A stretch of 64,000 bases of DNA from Merluccius polli (taxonomy: Eukaryota > Chordata > Actinopteri > Gadiformes > Merlucciidae): positions 1-64,000 of the forward strand of contig JAOPHQ010005495.1 in NCBI GenBank assembly GCA_030340625.1, read 5' to 3'. Positions 37,606 to 48,690 of this stretch are shown one piece after another (positions within the stretch are counted from its first letter, which is position 1; each line of letters starts with the position of its first letter). The notes beneath the pieces were generated by a model. That model had not been told where the DNA came from and did no database searches. It saw nothing but the letters and a program-made list of their open reading frames with translations. A program made the position numbers and the translations under genes.

Positions 37606-38444
37606 GAGGGATGGAGGAAAAGAAAAAGCGAGCAGAAGTCAATCTGAGCAAGAGATAGTGAAAGACAGCCAAAGAATAATGAGAAATGAAATGAAAAATG
37701 GGTAAAAAAAAAACAAGAAATCCAGGCCTAACAATATTAAAGGTCGCTATGAAAAACAATATATCTATAATTCACAGAAACACACGTTTTTTTTTCTTTT
37801 TTTCCGCCTCGGAATCAAAGTGAAGTGTCTTGATCGCCGGCGCGCCTTTCGAGACGGGCCGACAGCAGTTTAAAACTCCAGAAACGTCTTTGATATAGCT
37901 GTCTCTTTTGTGCTTCGTGCGATGACAGCAAGCGGTCTTCGCGGCGGACGTGTTTGTAACCCTGACATCGAGTCGCGGTGACGAAGCAACCGGACCGCAG
38001 CCACCTCTGGTTCCCAGGTAGACGAATAAGAAGAAGAAGAAGAAGTCTGAGATCAAGTTAACGGAGCCGCCATGTGGAAACGCACCCATGAATAATTCAA
38101 CATGTCAGCGGTGTGTGTGTGTGTGTGTTGTTTTGCTGCACAGACCATAGAGACGCCTGCCAAGCGGCAGCCATGACGCAAGTGCGGCGCCGCTGCCCTT
38201 TATAAACATGTACCCTTAGCCTCCCGGCCCCTCGCCCCCGTCGAAGACCCGGCGCCCAGGTGTCACGGTTGGCCTTTCAAAACCCCTGGGCCATTCGTGG
38301 CCCTGCTTGGTCCCCCAGCATGCGCAACGCAGCAGTTGTCTCTTCGGCTGAAGTTGCTGACGCTGTGAGTGCACTTTAAATCAAGACATCAAGAGAAAGC
38401 ATTATTAAGAGGCTGTATGCAAAAAGGGGTGGACTGTATATATA

Positions 38445-38446
<2 letters not shown>

Positions 38447-38476
<30 letters not shown>

Positions 38477-38503
38477 AACACACACACACACTCACACACA
38501 ACA
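38447..38503. repeat. (CA)n-(CG)n-(CA)n tract
   Basis: CA, then eight to nine CG dinucleotides, then CA. Alternating purine-pyrimidine with a CG core is the classic Z-DNA-forming pattern. The CpGs have survived without deamination to TG. Confidence 0.9.
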
Positions 38504-39211
38504 GATACAGGTATATTTGCGGTGCTACTTTTATATATATTGCTCTAAAAAGTTTCAGGTTTTTTTTTTTTTCTCTCTCCAATTTAATTTGCCCATTACT
38601 CTGCTTCCACATTTCCATAATAGTTAATACAAGTTTTTTAATTAACCTAGCACTGTGGTGGGAAATTAGTTGACTATTAATGATTAAAAAGGAAAACATT
38701 CAACTGATTTTACGCAACGGTATGCAAATGTTTTACTGTTGTGTACTCACAACAGCAGATGTACGAATCTGATTTTTTTCCCCGACACATTTTTAACGAA
38801 GTTTAACGAAGCGAAGGCCGTACCTCAAATAAATACAAAATACTGGCTCTGCCGCCGTCCGGTGAACCGTAACATACGCTTACGATAATATCAGACGTCA
38901 TTAGCGTAACAGCTATCTAGCGAAATGCTCAGAGACCCCTTACATCCTATGACTCCCGCTATATATAAATATATACAAGAGTATACAAGTGTACCGCACC
39001 TCTCCCCTCTCCGGATAAGCACCCTTCGCTAGATAGATACTCCCTGCCCTCCCCCCCCCCTGCCTCCCCAGCACCCAGCACCCAGTGTGGCGTGTGACAT
39101 AGTGTGCAGCCCAGTCATATCTCACCGTTGCCTGGGGATGATATTTAGTTATCAGAGATATCTTTTTTTACACCGACGGCATCATCGGAAAGGACCTTTG
39201 TACCAAATGGA

Positions 39212-39231
39212 TGTGTGTGTTATGTGTGTGT

Positions 39232-39269
<38 letters not shown>

Positions 39270-39296
39270 GCATGTGTATGTGTGTGTGTGTGTGTC
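39212..39296. repeat. (GT)n microsatellite
   Basis: GT with regular GTGTTATG interruptions at its start and a CATGTATG interruption later. Confidence 0.9.
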
Positions 39297-39464
39297 CGGG
39301 AAAAACTCTCATATCCTGCACTGCAATAACATTGTCGAACTGAGCAACAACAGCTGACACCAAATGGATATGGCAGGCAGCTGCTAGTTATTGTGGGACC
39401 AGCCATGAGATAGAGGTCATCATTGCCAAGGGGTGGTTGAGAGATGGGAGAGATAGCGAGGACA

Positions 39465-39496
<32 letters not shown>

Positions 39497-40052
39497 TACT
39501 GACGACGCTCAGACAGTGAATTACTCTCAGGATCCACAGCGTTGCCATCAGAGCCCCCCCCCCCACACACACACACGCATTAGAGCAGATGCCATATATC
39601 ACCAATATGGCTTATTAACCCCACGACCCGAACAAATGGTATATACGGTGTAGCATCGCTCTCGTCGCCGGGCGGAAACGCCTGTCCGCTTGATATGATC
39701 CTGTGTGGCTTGCTCTCATGTGTCATGTTGTGCTGTGATGGGTTTTTTTTCTCATCCCATGTTGTTGCCATTGATGTCATATTATCGTGTCGTATAATTC
39801 AGTGTATCTCCCTATCCATTGATCCATGGGAGAATTTCGCCCGGCGCACAAGACGGCCCCACTTGACTTTCGGCATCTTGAGTGTGAGCGTTATTATTTA
39901 CGGTCGTACCTGACGTTGTCCGCTGTTGTGAGGCGACTTGAGATTTGGGTAACAGAACGAGATGAGATTATCGCTAGCTACCATGAGTGTTTTTAAGATT
40001 AAAGAGAGACGGTCGACCACAAGGGAGGAAGTCTTCGCTATACATTGCTGTT

Positions 40053-40262
40053 TCAAGTCAAGTCAATTTTATGTGTATAGCCCTGAATCACAGTTAACGT
40101 CTCAAAGGGCTTTACAGGCCATATATTTATGACCCCCCCCCTATCCATAGCCCCCCCAAAGGGCAAGAAAAGACCTTTAATTATCAAGGAAGAAACCTTG
40201 GGAAGGAACACAGAGTGGGGGGTGGTTAGGAGTGCAATGGGTGCCATAATTGACATACATAG
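40053..40262 (+). mobile_element. Dispersed teleost repeat (TCAAGTCAATTTTAT family)
   Basis: The order TCAAGTCAATTTTATGTG, then TATAGCCCTGAATCACA, CAAAGGGCTTTACAG, and GAAGAAACCTTGGGAAG marks a very common fish dispersed repeat that I know from many genomes. It lies immediately upstream of the transposase tail at 40465, so it may have displaced earlier exons. Confidence 0.7.
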
Positions 40263-40464
40263 TGGTATTACAAGCAAACGTTGTAACAATTTTAAAAATT
40301 GACAATTAGTATCGTCCATGGTGATAAGGTGCTGGCTGGTGAGCAAGCCGGTAGCCGTCAGGTGGCCAGGTGTCCAGAAACAGAGACAGCGTTATGGTTG
40401 CCTTCAGCGTGCCACTGTGTGCGTCAGTATGCCAAAACAACACGGTTATTAACTTTCATTTTAG

Positions 40465-40622
40465 TCCGTGTCAAGAGGTGTGTCCGGAGGGTGAAGGGGA
40501 ACAAACTCTTTGACAAGGCCGTACCGCTGTCACTGTTGGATAGCATTAGTGAGCCGTTCAGTGTGGCTTGCTTCCTGGTCAACTACCAGAATGCACCACT
40601 GGTGAAGGGCATGGGCAATTAA
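40465..40622 (+). pseudogene. DDE transposase C-terminal exon (ISL2EU-like, element 2)
   Basis: After an acceptor-like TTTCATTTTAG (ending 40464) a 52-codon frame encodes RVKRCVRRVKGNKLFD, then VPLSLLDSISEPF and VACFLVNYQNAPLV, closing at TAA 40620-40622. This is the conserved C-terminal part of THAP/DDE transposases of fish, where the usual motif is V-E-R-C-I-R-R-V-K; the Glu is Lys here. The upstream catalytic exons were not found. It faces the YqaJ remnant at 41050-41653, which fits a convergent two-gene transposon. This exon itself is unbroken; the gene as a whole is not complete. Confidence 0.75.
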
Positions 40623-40854
40623 ACATCAATGTGCTATTTCTGTTGCACTCGGTGTGTAAGACATTATCACTGTCATCATTTGTAAGACCTGTTTTCGGCA
40701 GACTGAAATAATTGCAGGCTGCACATTTCTTTTATGTAAAACAATCACGATAATGAATTGGTTTTAACCTTGACAGTTTGAGCTATTTCACAACACAACA
40801 ACTCTTGATTTTAAATGTACTGGTAAACTAAACTGCCATGTAATAATTGTAAAT

Positions 40855-41049
40855 GGGCTGCATTTATAGAGCCCCTTTCAGACCAGTGGCCACTCAAAGC
40901 ACTTTACAATTATTGCCTCACCTTCACCCATTCATACAAGGCTCAGGGACACCTTTACACTTAGCCAGGAGTAGCCGGGGGATCGAACCAGCAACCTTCC
41001 GATTACCAGGCAACCCGACCTCGACCTCGTGAGCCACCGCCACCCCCCC
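40855..41049 (-). mobile_element. tRNA-like dispersed teleost repeat inside the YqaJ remnant
   Basis: On the minus strand it begins with GGTGGCGGTGGCTCACGAGG, goes through GGAAGGTTGCTGGTTCGATC (B-box-like) and ends with GCTTTGAGTGGCCACTGGTC and a TCTATAAATGCAGCC end. This is a widespread fish repeat. It truncates the YqaJ frame at 41050, so it inserted after the transposon. Confidence 0.8.
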
Positions 41050-41653
41050 AATTGTGGCGACTTCACTGTCTTTATATGTCCTCTGAATTGCCATGTCCTC
41101 TTCAGCAAACGCCACCAAGTCACACCACTCCATACCTGTAATTCAGAGCCGGCCTTTGACCCGCCACTAGCCGTGCCGCCGTTTTAGTTTCATAGTGTCA
41201 CTCTGCATTTTCCCATCGCTACAGTCAACACAGCTCTTTGCATTTAGGCACTCGATCTCCAGCAGGCCAAAGGGTGGACTCTCAGTGGGGGTCAAGCGCA
41301 AGACCATCGGGTGATGACCCTGACCAGGGGGCATCCGAGTTTATGATAAACCCACAAGGCCAGTAATTAGTGTTGTTTACCCGAACGGCGACAGGCTCCG
41401 ATGCCAGGCGCCTTTTCATCACCGCCGTTTGAGCCCCTCCATTTCCAATTCCCAGTGCAAGATGTTTCGCTGAACTCTGACCGCTGACATGGCAAATCTC
41501 CCCGAAGCGGGAAGATTTGATCCTTGTCCTCCCGACACGGCGCCATTCCACACCGTCGCCATGCTCCCTTGTGGCGACCGCTATAATTCTGGCCATATCC
41601 AAAGTAGTTTCCGGAGATTGTAGATGTGGCTGCTGCTGGGAGACTGCACACAC
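41050..41653 (-). pseudogene. YqaJ-like exonuclease remnant (element 2)
   Basis: The minus strand encodes most of a YqaJ/lambda-exonuclease-type domain. In order: DMARIIAVATREHG, WRRVGRTRIKSSRFGEIC, CGFIINSDAPW, the catalytic-Asp motif SSPDGLALDP, a frame change near 41281, PPFGLLEIEC, and finally TGMEWCDLVAFAEEDMAIQR. In the family the second catalytic motif is E-x-K (GLLEIKC); here the Lys position reads Glu, so even the unbroken chain should be inactive. The frame has at least one shift (about 41281) and an in-frame stop near 41162, and a repeat truncates the end at 41050. Such nucleases accompany the transposase in ISL2EU-type elements. No host gene is implied. Confidence 0.85.
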
Positions 41654-43004
41654 ACTGGCAGCTGGTATAGCTATCTAGGGGTGGAGGTGGTGGAGGTGGT
41701 GGTGGTGGAGGGGCGACCGGGTGGATTATCACAATCCGGCTGACTGGCAGTGGATGCAGGTGAGAGATGGGACGTCCTTCCTGGACTTTAGCAAAAGCTG
41801 AGTCAACCAATGGGAGGTCTGCACTGATTGACACAGTGCCACGGTAATATGGAAAATTCAATTTCAATATTATTTAAATAATTTGACACTGAAATAATAT
41901 AACACCCTGTTGAAATATAGGCTGTAAGATGACATGATGACATTACATATGACCTTACACCGACAGCAACAGTCCTCTGCTTAAGCTCGGTCGATACCAG
42001 CACCGTGTCACTGACCCGGCCTGGCTTCACACCCTTTTAATTATAACATTTAAAAAACATAGCAACTCCTCTGGAAAACTAGGATTTTGTACAGCAGTCC
42101 AACATTATGGTTGTAGACCGCAGCAGCAGCATACATACTCAAAGACGATCTTTAAAACAACATATAATAAATTCATTGTCATGTCACAATTATATTACTG
42201 TCTCTAACACATCGGCTTCAGTACTACACAGAAACAAAAACAGAAATGAGCAAACTGAGAGCAGGTTGATGAAAGTAAGGATAAACCTTATCAAATTCAT
42301 CACAATATGAAGAACAAACGAAGAGCTTTTTCCAAAATGCAATAAATCCATTTTGACAGTTTTCAGGAAAATACATTTTTTTACCTAGACCCACACATGT
42401 TTTGATAGAAACGGCATCTTGCAGTACATTTTAATCAAGGACATATAGTGATTTGGCATGAAATGTTGATGGAGCAGTGAATAGGTTCAGTGCACATTTT
42501 TTTTAAATTTGGTTTTTATTGCGTTTTGGAAAAGAGCTCTTCAAACATAATCTTGTTCTGTGAGCAGGCCTGTCCTATATGGTCTCAATTTACTGAAATG
42601 TCCCTTCTACTAGAGTTTGGAAAACAGTGAACACAACAGCGTGCACTAAACACAACAACGACCAGCAGCCATCACAACCAGTTTCTAGGGTTTCCATGAA
42701 GGCTAAATGTTGGAGAGCTACTGGCTGACATCTCTAGTTACTCACGGTAGCTAAAGGTAAATCTGCTGCGAGAGCGGTCCTCTTTGATCAATGTCAACAT
42801 TTATGTTAATCAAACGCTACAGACCCTACCCTCGCCACATCACACCCCTACAACACCATTAAGGCTTGGAACGGATGAACAAGTTCTCCTTCTTACCGCG
42901 AGGTTGTGGGGTTTCTCATGCCTCCTTATAGACCTAAGACACTCATTCTCCCTGCTTGGTCTTTATTTGATACTGTGGACAATATGTTAATCCAATAATA
43001 ATAA

Positions 43005-43057
43005 TAATAATAATAAATTGCATAGCGCTTTTCAAATCACCCAAAGCACTTCACATA

Positions 43058-43062
<5 letters not shown>
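43005..43062. mobile_element. Fragment of a dispersed repeat with (AAT)n
   Basis: (AAT)n at 42994-43014, followed by TTGCATAGCGCTTTTCAAAT and CACCCAAAGCACTTCACATA. This is related to the end of the repeat at 40855-41049 (TAGAG/CGC-TTT...CAAAGCACTT). Confidence 0.5.
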
Positions 43063-43098
<36 letters not shown>

Positions 43099-43997
43099 GT
43101 GCGACACTTTGTCCAATAATATCACGAATACACTTAATATTATCACTGTTTACACAAATTGACTAGCATTAGTATTTATTAGTATTAGTCAAAATCCACC
43201 AGTAACGTTCGACAGCCGGCTCTCCGGCTGTTAACGTTAGGCAGGTGGCTAGCGTTAGATTACAATAGTAAGTTACAATTTACCTTCGTAGTTTAGTCTG
43301 TGTTAACTTCACATCTATTTTGAGTCCTTTCTCTGGCGTTGGGCCTGCTCCTCCTCGGGGCTGAGGCCTGGATAACACCATGTGCATTGTTTATCGTGAT
43401 TGTTTCGGTAAGCATCTGCTGTAGGAAGTCACGTTCTCCGGCTGACAGCTGTCAAGCGCCCCGGCCGGTCCGCAGACAGAGGTGGTTACGCGCACACACA
43501 CACACGCACACACACGCGCGCGTTGAAACGGAAATAGACCGCCGCCCCGCCTCATGCAACTAGCGAATACTTCCAGTACAGAGAGGAATTTAGCTTTCCA
43601 TTTTGCATCACGCCCGGGTTCGGCTGTCTTCATTTGATTCGCTCTCCAGGTGGACGCAGCCGGCATGAGAATACACAGAGCGGGATAAACGAAGGGAGTT
43701 ATTTTTCAGCCGAGAAACAGTCGGTTCATGCGGTAATGGCAGGCGCCCGCTATTCCACAATGAGTACAGCCACCATTGATGTCTGAAAATCGGCGTTCGG
43801 CCCCTCGCCACAGACAGCCGACGCCGAGAGACGTTTGTGTCCCCAATGATTTCTTCTTTTTTTTTTAAGGGGGGGGTGATTCTGCCCTTTTTAAAAAATC
43901 TATTTTAGAAAAAAAGAAAAGTCCAGGTGTGCCAAAAGAGAGAGTGAAAATAAAGGGTCCAGCTCTCTCAGGTAATAGCTTTTCTAATCTGTTATGA

Positions 43998-44051
43998 CCC
44001 CCCTCCCTCCCACCCCTCCACACACACACACACACACACACACGCATGCAT

Positions 44052-44092
<41 letters not shown>
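43998..44092. repeat. C-rich and (CA)n tract
   Basis: CCCTCCCTCCC stretch running into CA dinucleotides with a CATGCATGCA interruption. Confidence 0.85.
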
Positions 44093-44303
44093 GTAACAAC
44101 CATATTCCCTTCAAAATAGCCCCTCTCAAAGGCCTCACCTCACCAGCCGTGATTTCACGGGACAGTCGCTACATCATCACCTTATTAACACTGTAGCAAT
44201 TTACTAGCTCCTCGTTTTCTCGCCGCCGACCTTAGCTGGTCGTCTTCTCATGTTGTCTCCATCAATTCAGTGTTTATGCTCCCCCCCCCCCCCCTCTTGT
44301 GCA

Positions 44304-44345
<42 letters not shown>

Positions 44346-44696
44346 ATGGTCTTCTTCTTCTTTCGGTGTGCTGCTGCTGCTGCTGCTGGTGGCGGCGGTG
44401 ATGAAATTCCTGACATCCATCGGTGGCGCGGCACGCCATGCCAATCAAGCGTGTTGGTGGGGGTGGGAGGTGTGGTGGGAGGTGGAATTAATGTGTGTGT
44501 GTGCGTGCGGGGGGGGTGGGGGGGGGGTAGTGTTGACATATGGCCCAACAGCCTGGGTACCGTATGGATGTTCTCCTCACAAATGACTCCTGTGGACTAC
44601 ATAGATCATGAAAGACATCAAAGCGTAGGGGGATGATGAAAAAAAAACACAACACGCAATCGGATTGACACCCAGGAGACCACCGATGGAAGGTTT

Positions 44697-44848
44697 GCTG
44701 TGTGTGTGTGTGTGTGTGCGCGTGTGTGTGTGTGTGAGCAAGGATGAAGGAGGTAATTGTGTGTGTGTGTGTGTGTGTGTGTGTACGTGTGTGTGTGTGT
44801 GTGTGAGCAAGGATGAAGGAGGTAATTGTGTGTGTGTGTGTGTGTGTG

Positions 44849-44884
<36 letters not shown>

Positions 44885-45341
44885 CAGTAGGGAGGAAGGA
44901 GGTAATTGTGTGTGTGTGTGTGTGTTTGTGTGTGCACGCATTTAAAGTAGGGTGGAATTATGTAATGGTGTGTGTGTGTGTGTGTGTGTGTGTGCGCACT
45001 CAGAGTACGGTGGAGAGGGTAATGGGGTGTGTATGTTTGTGTGTGTGTGTGTGAGTGTGCGTGTTTAGTTTCGGGTTGAAAAATCTAATTGTGTGTGTGT
45101 GTTTGTGTGCGTGTGCGTGTTTAGAGTAGGCTGAAGGCGGTATTGTGTGTGTGTGTGTGTGTGTGTGTTAGCCTCCCTCCTCTACCTATCCTCGCCGTAC
45201 CAACATGTGATATATTGTTGTTTTACTTCCTACTGACAAATGTACTTATTGGAAGTCGGTTCAGACTGAAAGTGTCTGATGAATAACCTCAATGTATATT
45301 GTGTGTATGCGTGTTTGGAGTAGGGTGGAGGAGTTCACTCC

Positions 45342-45375
<34 letters not shown>

Positions 45376-45413
45376 TGTACCTGTGCGTGTTACGAGTAGG
45401 GTGGAGGAGGTAA

Positions 45414-45459
<46 letters not shown>

Positions 45460-45460
45460 C
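44697..45460. repeat. Composite array: (GT)n alternating with a ~25-bp unit
   Basis: GT runs of 20-45 bp are separated by variants of GAGTAGGGTGGAGGAGGTAA. These spacers start near 44739, 44806, 44882, 44945, 45001, 45067, 45123, 45317 and 45389, so the higher-order period is 55-75 bp over most of the array. Two adjacent spacers (44739, 44806) are identical (GAGCAAGGATGAAGGAGG), showing recent homogenisation; others have drifted. About 100 bp of unrelated sequence (45172-45300) interrupts it. Confidence 0.9.
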
Positions 45461-45879
45461 TCAGTGCAGGTGTCTGCTGAGGGAGCAAGCGCAACATAAA
45501 AGGAGCCAGCCAGGGTTTGATGTGATAATGAAGCACCTTCTTCATTTTTTTTTTCTCCTACAGCCTCTTGCTTCTTCTTTACACCCCGACCGCGCGCCCT
45601 TGTCTCTATTTGTCCGACAACTGTTCGGGTAGGCCTGCCCTAAAAAGATAAATGTGTTTTTTTTTTCCTGCTATTTAAACAAGAGACGCTTTTTGCTCCG
45701 TGGGGGCTTTGTTTTCCTCTTCCGACGCCGAACATATTTCCTAAGAGATCCAGACAAACGGAAAAATACTTAATCCAAAAGGTAGATGCAAATTGTAAGC
45801 GTACTTGTGAAATATTAATCTTCTCCTTTCAAGATCCTCGGCGGTGTTACTCCCACGTGCCGCGTGCATGCGATGGCAC

Positions 45880-46400
45880 ATGTTAACACGCCACCCCCCC
45901 CCCCAACGCCGCCGCCGCCACCGCCGCAGTCTCCATCCCCTCCCCTTCCCCTCCCCTTCGCTCGCTTAATAGCAGAACGAGGCGGCGGCGGCGGCGCGCG
46001 AGGGGAGAGACGCTCTCCCGCCGATGTTTGTGGGGAGTCGGAGTCGGCGCCGGCGGTAGGGGGAGTGCGGCGTTGCTAAGGTTAGCCCGCTGGAGCGTTT
46101 AGCCGTACATGGGCAGATTTACCGGCCCGTGAACCAGTAAACCTACAATTACAAACCCCTAACAACTCTGGCAAGGCAGGCAGGCCTCCACACTGCCGGG
46201 TTTTTTTTTTTTTTTTCTTCCTCTGGGCGCCGGGAGTTAAGCTCCACAATCAGCCGAGCGTGACGTCGAGAGGTAATTGCACAAGAGCGACATGTGCGAC
46301 ATCCTTACGGGCGACGGAGGAGTATGGGGGAGTGGGTGGAGCGGCGGCGGCGGCGGCGGTGGCGGAGGGGGGGGGGGGGGGAGTGATGGCGGAGGTGGAA
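45880..46400. other. GC-rich segment with CGG/CCG repeats
   Basis: GCC/GGC trinucleotides (about 45907-45925, 45980-45996, 46343-46366), a C/T-rich block and many CpGs. It is CpG-island-like, but no transcript start, exon or core promoter is evident and it sits deep inside an intron. Confidence 0.4.
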
Positions 46401-46582
46401 TTTTGTTTGAAATTCATCAAATTTTAATCCACTGCGTACATTTCCATATTTCCATATTTATCTCGTTGCGCCGCTAACATCCACTCTTTCCTTTGCATAT
46501 CATTTGGGCCCTAATAATAGCGCGAAAAACCCTCGCCGCACTTAGTATTCACACACACGTTGCGCGCGCACACACACATGCA

Positions 46583-46622
<40 letters not shown>

Positions 46623-48149
46623 CATCAAAAACAGCTGCGTTGACAACCCCCTATCAGGGCCGTTGTTTAAAGACACTTGTACCCCGGGGTAGATAAGGCT
46701 GTCAATGTGAATCACTTTGTTTCCGCCATAGTTGGTAAATTGACTGTTGGGGAAACAGGACGCAGATTAGTCGTTAAACTGCGACAAGTCCACATATACG
46801 ATCCATATTATACACTCCTTTCCTCCTCCTCCTCTCTCTCCTTCTCTCCTTGCCTCCTTGTAATGAATCAGTGTATTTACTTAGCGCAATCTGCTCCACT
46901 GAAAATGGCCCCACTCCATCGCTCTGTCTCCCGCCATAGTGTGTCCTGCCCCACCCTTGTCCTCTCCCCCGTCCCCTGGAGGTGATTGCTCTTACCTGAG
47001 CCACTGTAATGGATTCTGGATGAAGTATTGACTGCTGCTAGATTTTGATTAAAGGGCTGCAAGGCTGAACATGTCCTTAATGAAACTGAGGAATCAGCAT
47101 TCTCCAGATGGCTCACATGGGGCCGTGGTTTCTCTTCCTCGTGGCTCAAATGCACCTCGATTAGGCCAAGCTTTCCCGGTAAATCCAGAGCTAAGCCTTA
47201 GCCTTCTGAATTAGGGGGGGGGGACGAATACCGTCCGTTAATAATACATGCCGCCAGTGTGTGTCGTTCTCGCAATAGGGGGAGAATAATGGTTTAAACT
47301 GCGGCCGCGGTCGTTCAGGCGGCGGCGGCGGCCGCGGTTGCGCATTTTTTGCTGGCGTTTCCTTTAGTGACTCGCCTATTCGCACACTCAATTAGTCACT
47401 CGCCGTTTTTTTTTTTTTCCTTTTTTTTCCCTCGATCGCTGGTACACAAGCGCAGTCCCCCCGTAATAAACCAAATTCGGAATGCTTTGTATGCAAAAGG
47501 TCAATCTTCATCAGTTTGCATTTGGAGTCCGAGGGATAACGTGTGCTGGCCGCGCTCATTCACTACCTTAAATTGCCTTTTTGCCGGCGTTAGAAAGTGA
47601 TTGCATCTCGGCTGGAGATGAAAGGGAAATGGCTAGCTCCCCATGTTCTTTGAGCGTACAAAATGGACATAATCTAAAAGGCAAGTATTAGCATGCTAAA
47701 GGAAACCACAGTATGTGATGAACACCATTTGCCATGCGGGGCTTAATGCGATAGCCGGGTTAAGATGATTAACTTTCAATCCGTCTAATCAACCAAGAGC
47801 GCTGTTTCAAATAACGCGGCTGTCAGCGTTGGGGCAGAACTCCTCCTCTGATCAGTTGGGCAAATGGTGAGCTTCACAGATGTATCAATCTACAGAGGGG
47901 CTAATTCGAACGGGAATGAGTTTTTCCCTGTTTGAACAGTTCATGGGGGGGGTATATCCCGGACCCCTGCACTAACTCTAGCTCCTCCCCTGCCCCGCTT
48001 TAACACTAACAACTAACTAACAACTAACAACGTAGTAGGAGTCCAACTTCGAACCACCGCATGCTGTGGGCACCGACTAGCTGACTGGTAAAGTCATCAT
48101 GCCCTTGTAGACTACGGATTTATGTGGCTTTGACTCAGTAACCCCCCCC

Positions 48150-48182
<33 letters not shown>

Positions 48183-48334
48183 TCATCAACCTCCAGGCTG
48201 CATTTCGATAACTATCTATCCCGGAGGCTGTGTGACCTTCGACCCGGTCTGATGGCTTTCTGGAAAGGGTCTTCTCTGTTGAACACGGTTAACAGTCGAT
48301 AATACAAAAGGATTTCTTAATTACGCGTCATATC

Positions 48335-48338
<4 letters not shown>

Positions 48339-48367
<29 letters not shown>
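48339..48367. repeat. Poly-G tract (about 29 G)
   Basis: Second very long G homopolymer of the window; quadruplex-prone. True length is uncertain. Confidence 0.85.
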
Positions 48368-48368
<1 letters not shown>

Positions 48369-48439
48369 GCGTCTGTATGAATTTGTACTCAAATGGGAAT
48401 TGAACCCAGGTCGGACTGATTGCACATCACATCTCGTTG

Positions 48440-48690
48440 TGATGAGTGTCCCTTATTAGTGGACTGATATTTGTATTTTTGGTATTCCATGTATTTTCTA
48501 ATATTTAATTAAAGTTGTACGTATACAAGCATCACTTTTTTAAATATTACTGCTTCTTTTGGTATTGCTTTTATTTATCTATTTTGTCTTATCTTACTTT
48601 AACTACATTGGGAGAAGCCATGCGAAAAATCATTGGACCTGAGTATAATGACAATAAAGATGATTCTGATTCTGATTCTATTTATTTTAT
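48440..48690 (+). mobile_element. LINE (L2/CR1-type) 3' end
   Basis: AT-rich 3' UTR-like sequence ending GAGTATAATGACAATAAAGA followed by a (TGATTC)n tail. The ATGACAATAAAG plus short tandem tail is typical of fish L2-type LINEs. No coding portion is seen. Confidence 0.7.

Larger units (their letters stand above)
34990..40050. other. Intronic DNA between the two transposon remnants
   Basis: Contents are CA arrays (36150-36186, 36272-36303), C-rich patches (35985-36007), a tRNA-like SINE (37035-37140), GA (37519-37602), CA/CG (38447-38503), GT (39212-39296) and GA (39470-39496). The rest has no recognisable gene or repeat. A T-rich patch near 38560 and a poly-C at 39050-39060 are minor. Confidence 0.6.
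40465..41653. mobile_element. ISL2EU-like DNA transposon remnant 2, interrupted by a repeat
   Basis: A transposase C-terminus on + and a YqaJ nuclease on - end toward each other, with a 195-bp dispersed repeat between them (40855-41049) that cuts the YqaJ C-terminus. Terminal inverted repeats and the 5' ends of both genes are not recognised. This is a separate insertion from remnant 1: it retains a different YqaJ sequence. Both sit in the same mdga2 intron, 6 kb apart. Confidence 0.7.

Noticed and set aside
44697..45460. CRISPR-like pattern of repeats and spacers
   Set aside because: The GT runs vary in length and the intervening units are related to each other, the opposite of a CRISPR array. 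The host is a vertebrate.
45880..46400. CpG-island promoter of a second gene
   Set aside because: GC-rich and CpG-dense, but the composition comes largely from CGG/CCG repeats and no first exon or conserved frame follows on either strand.
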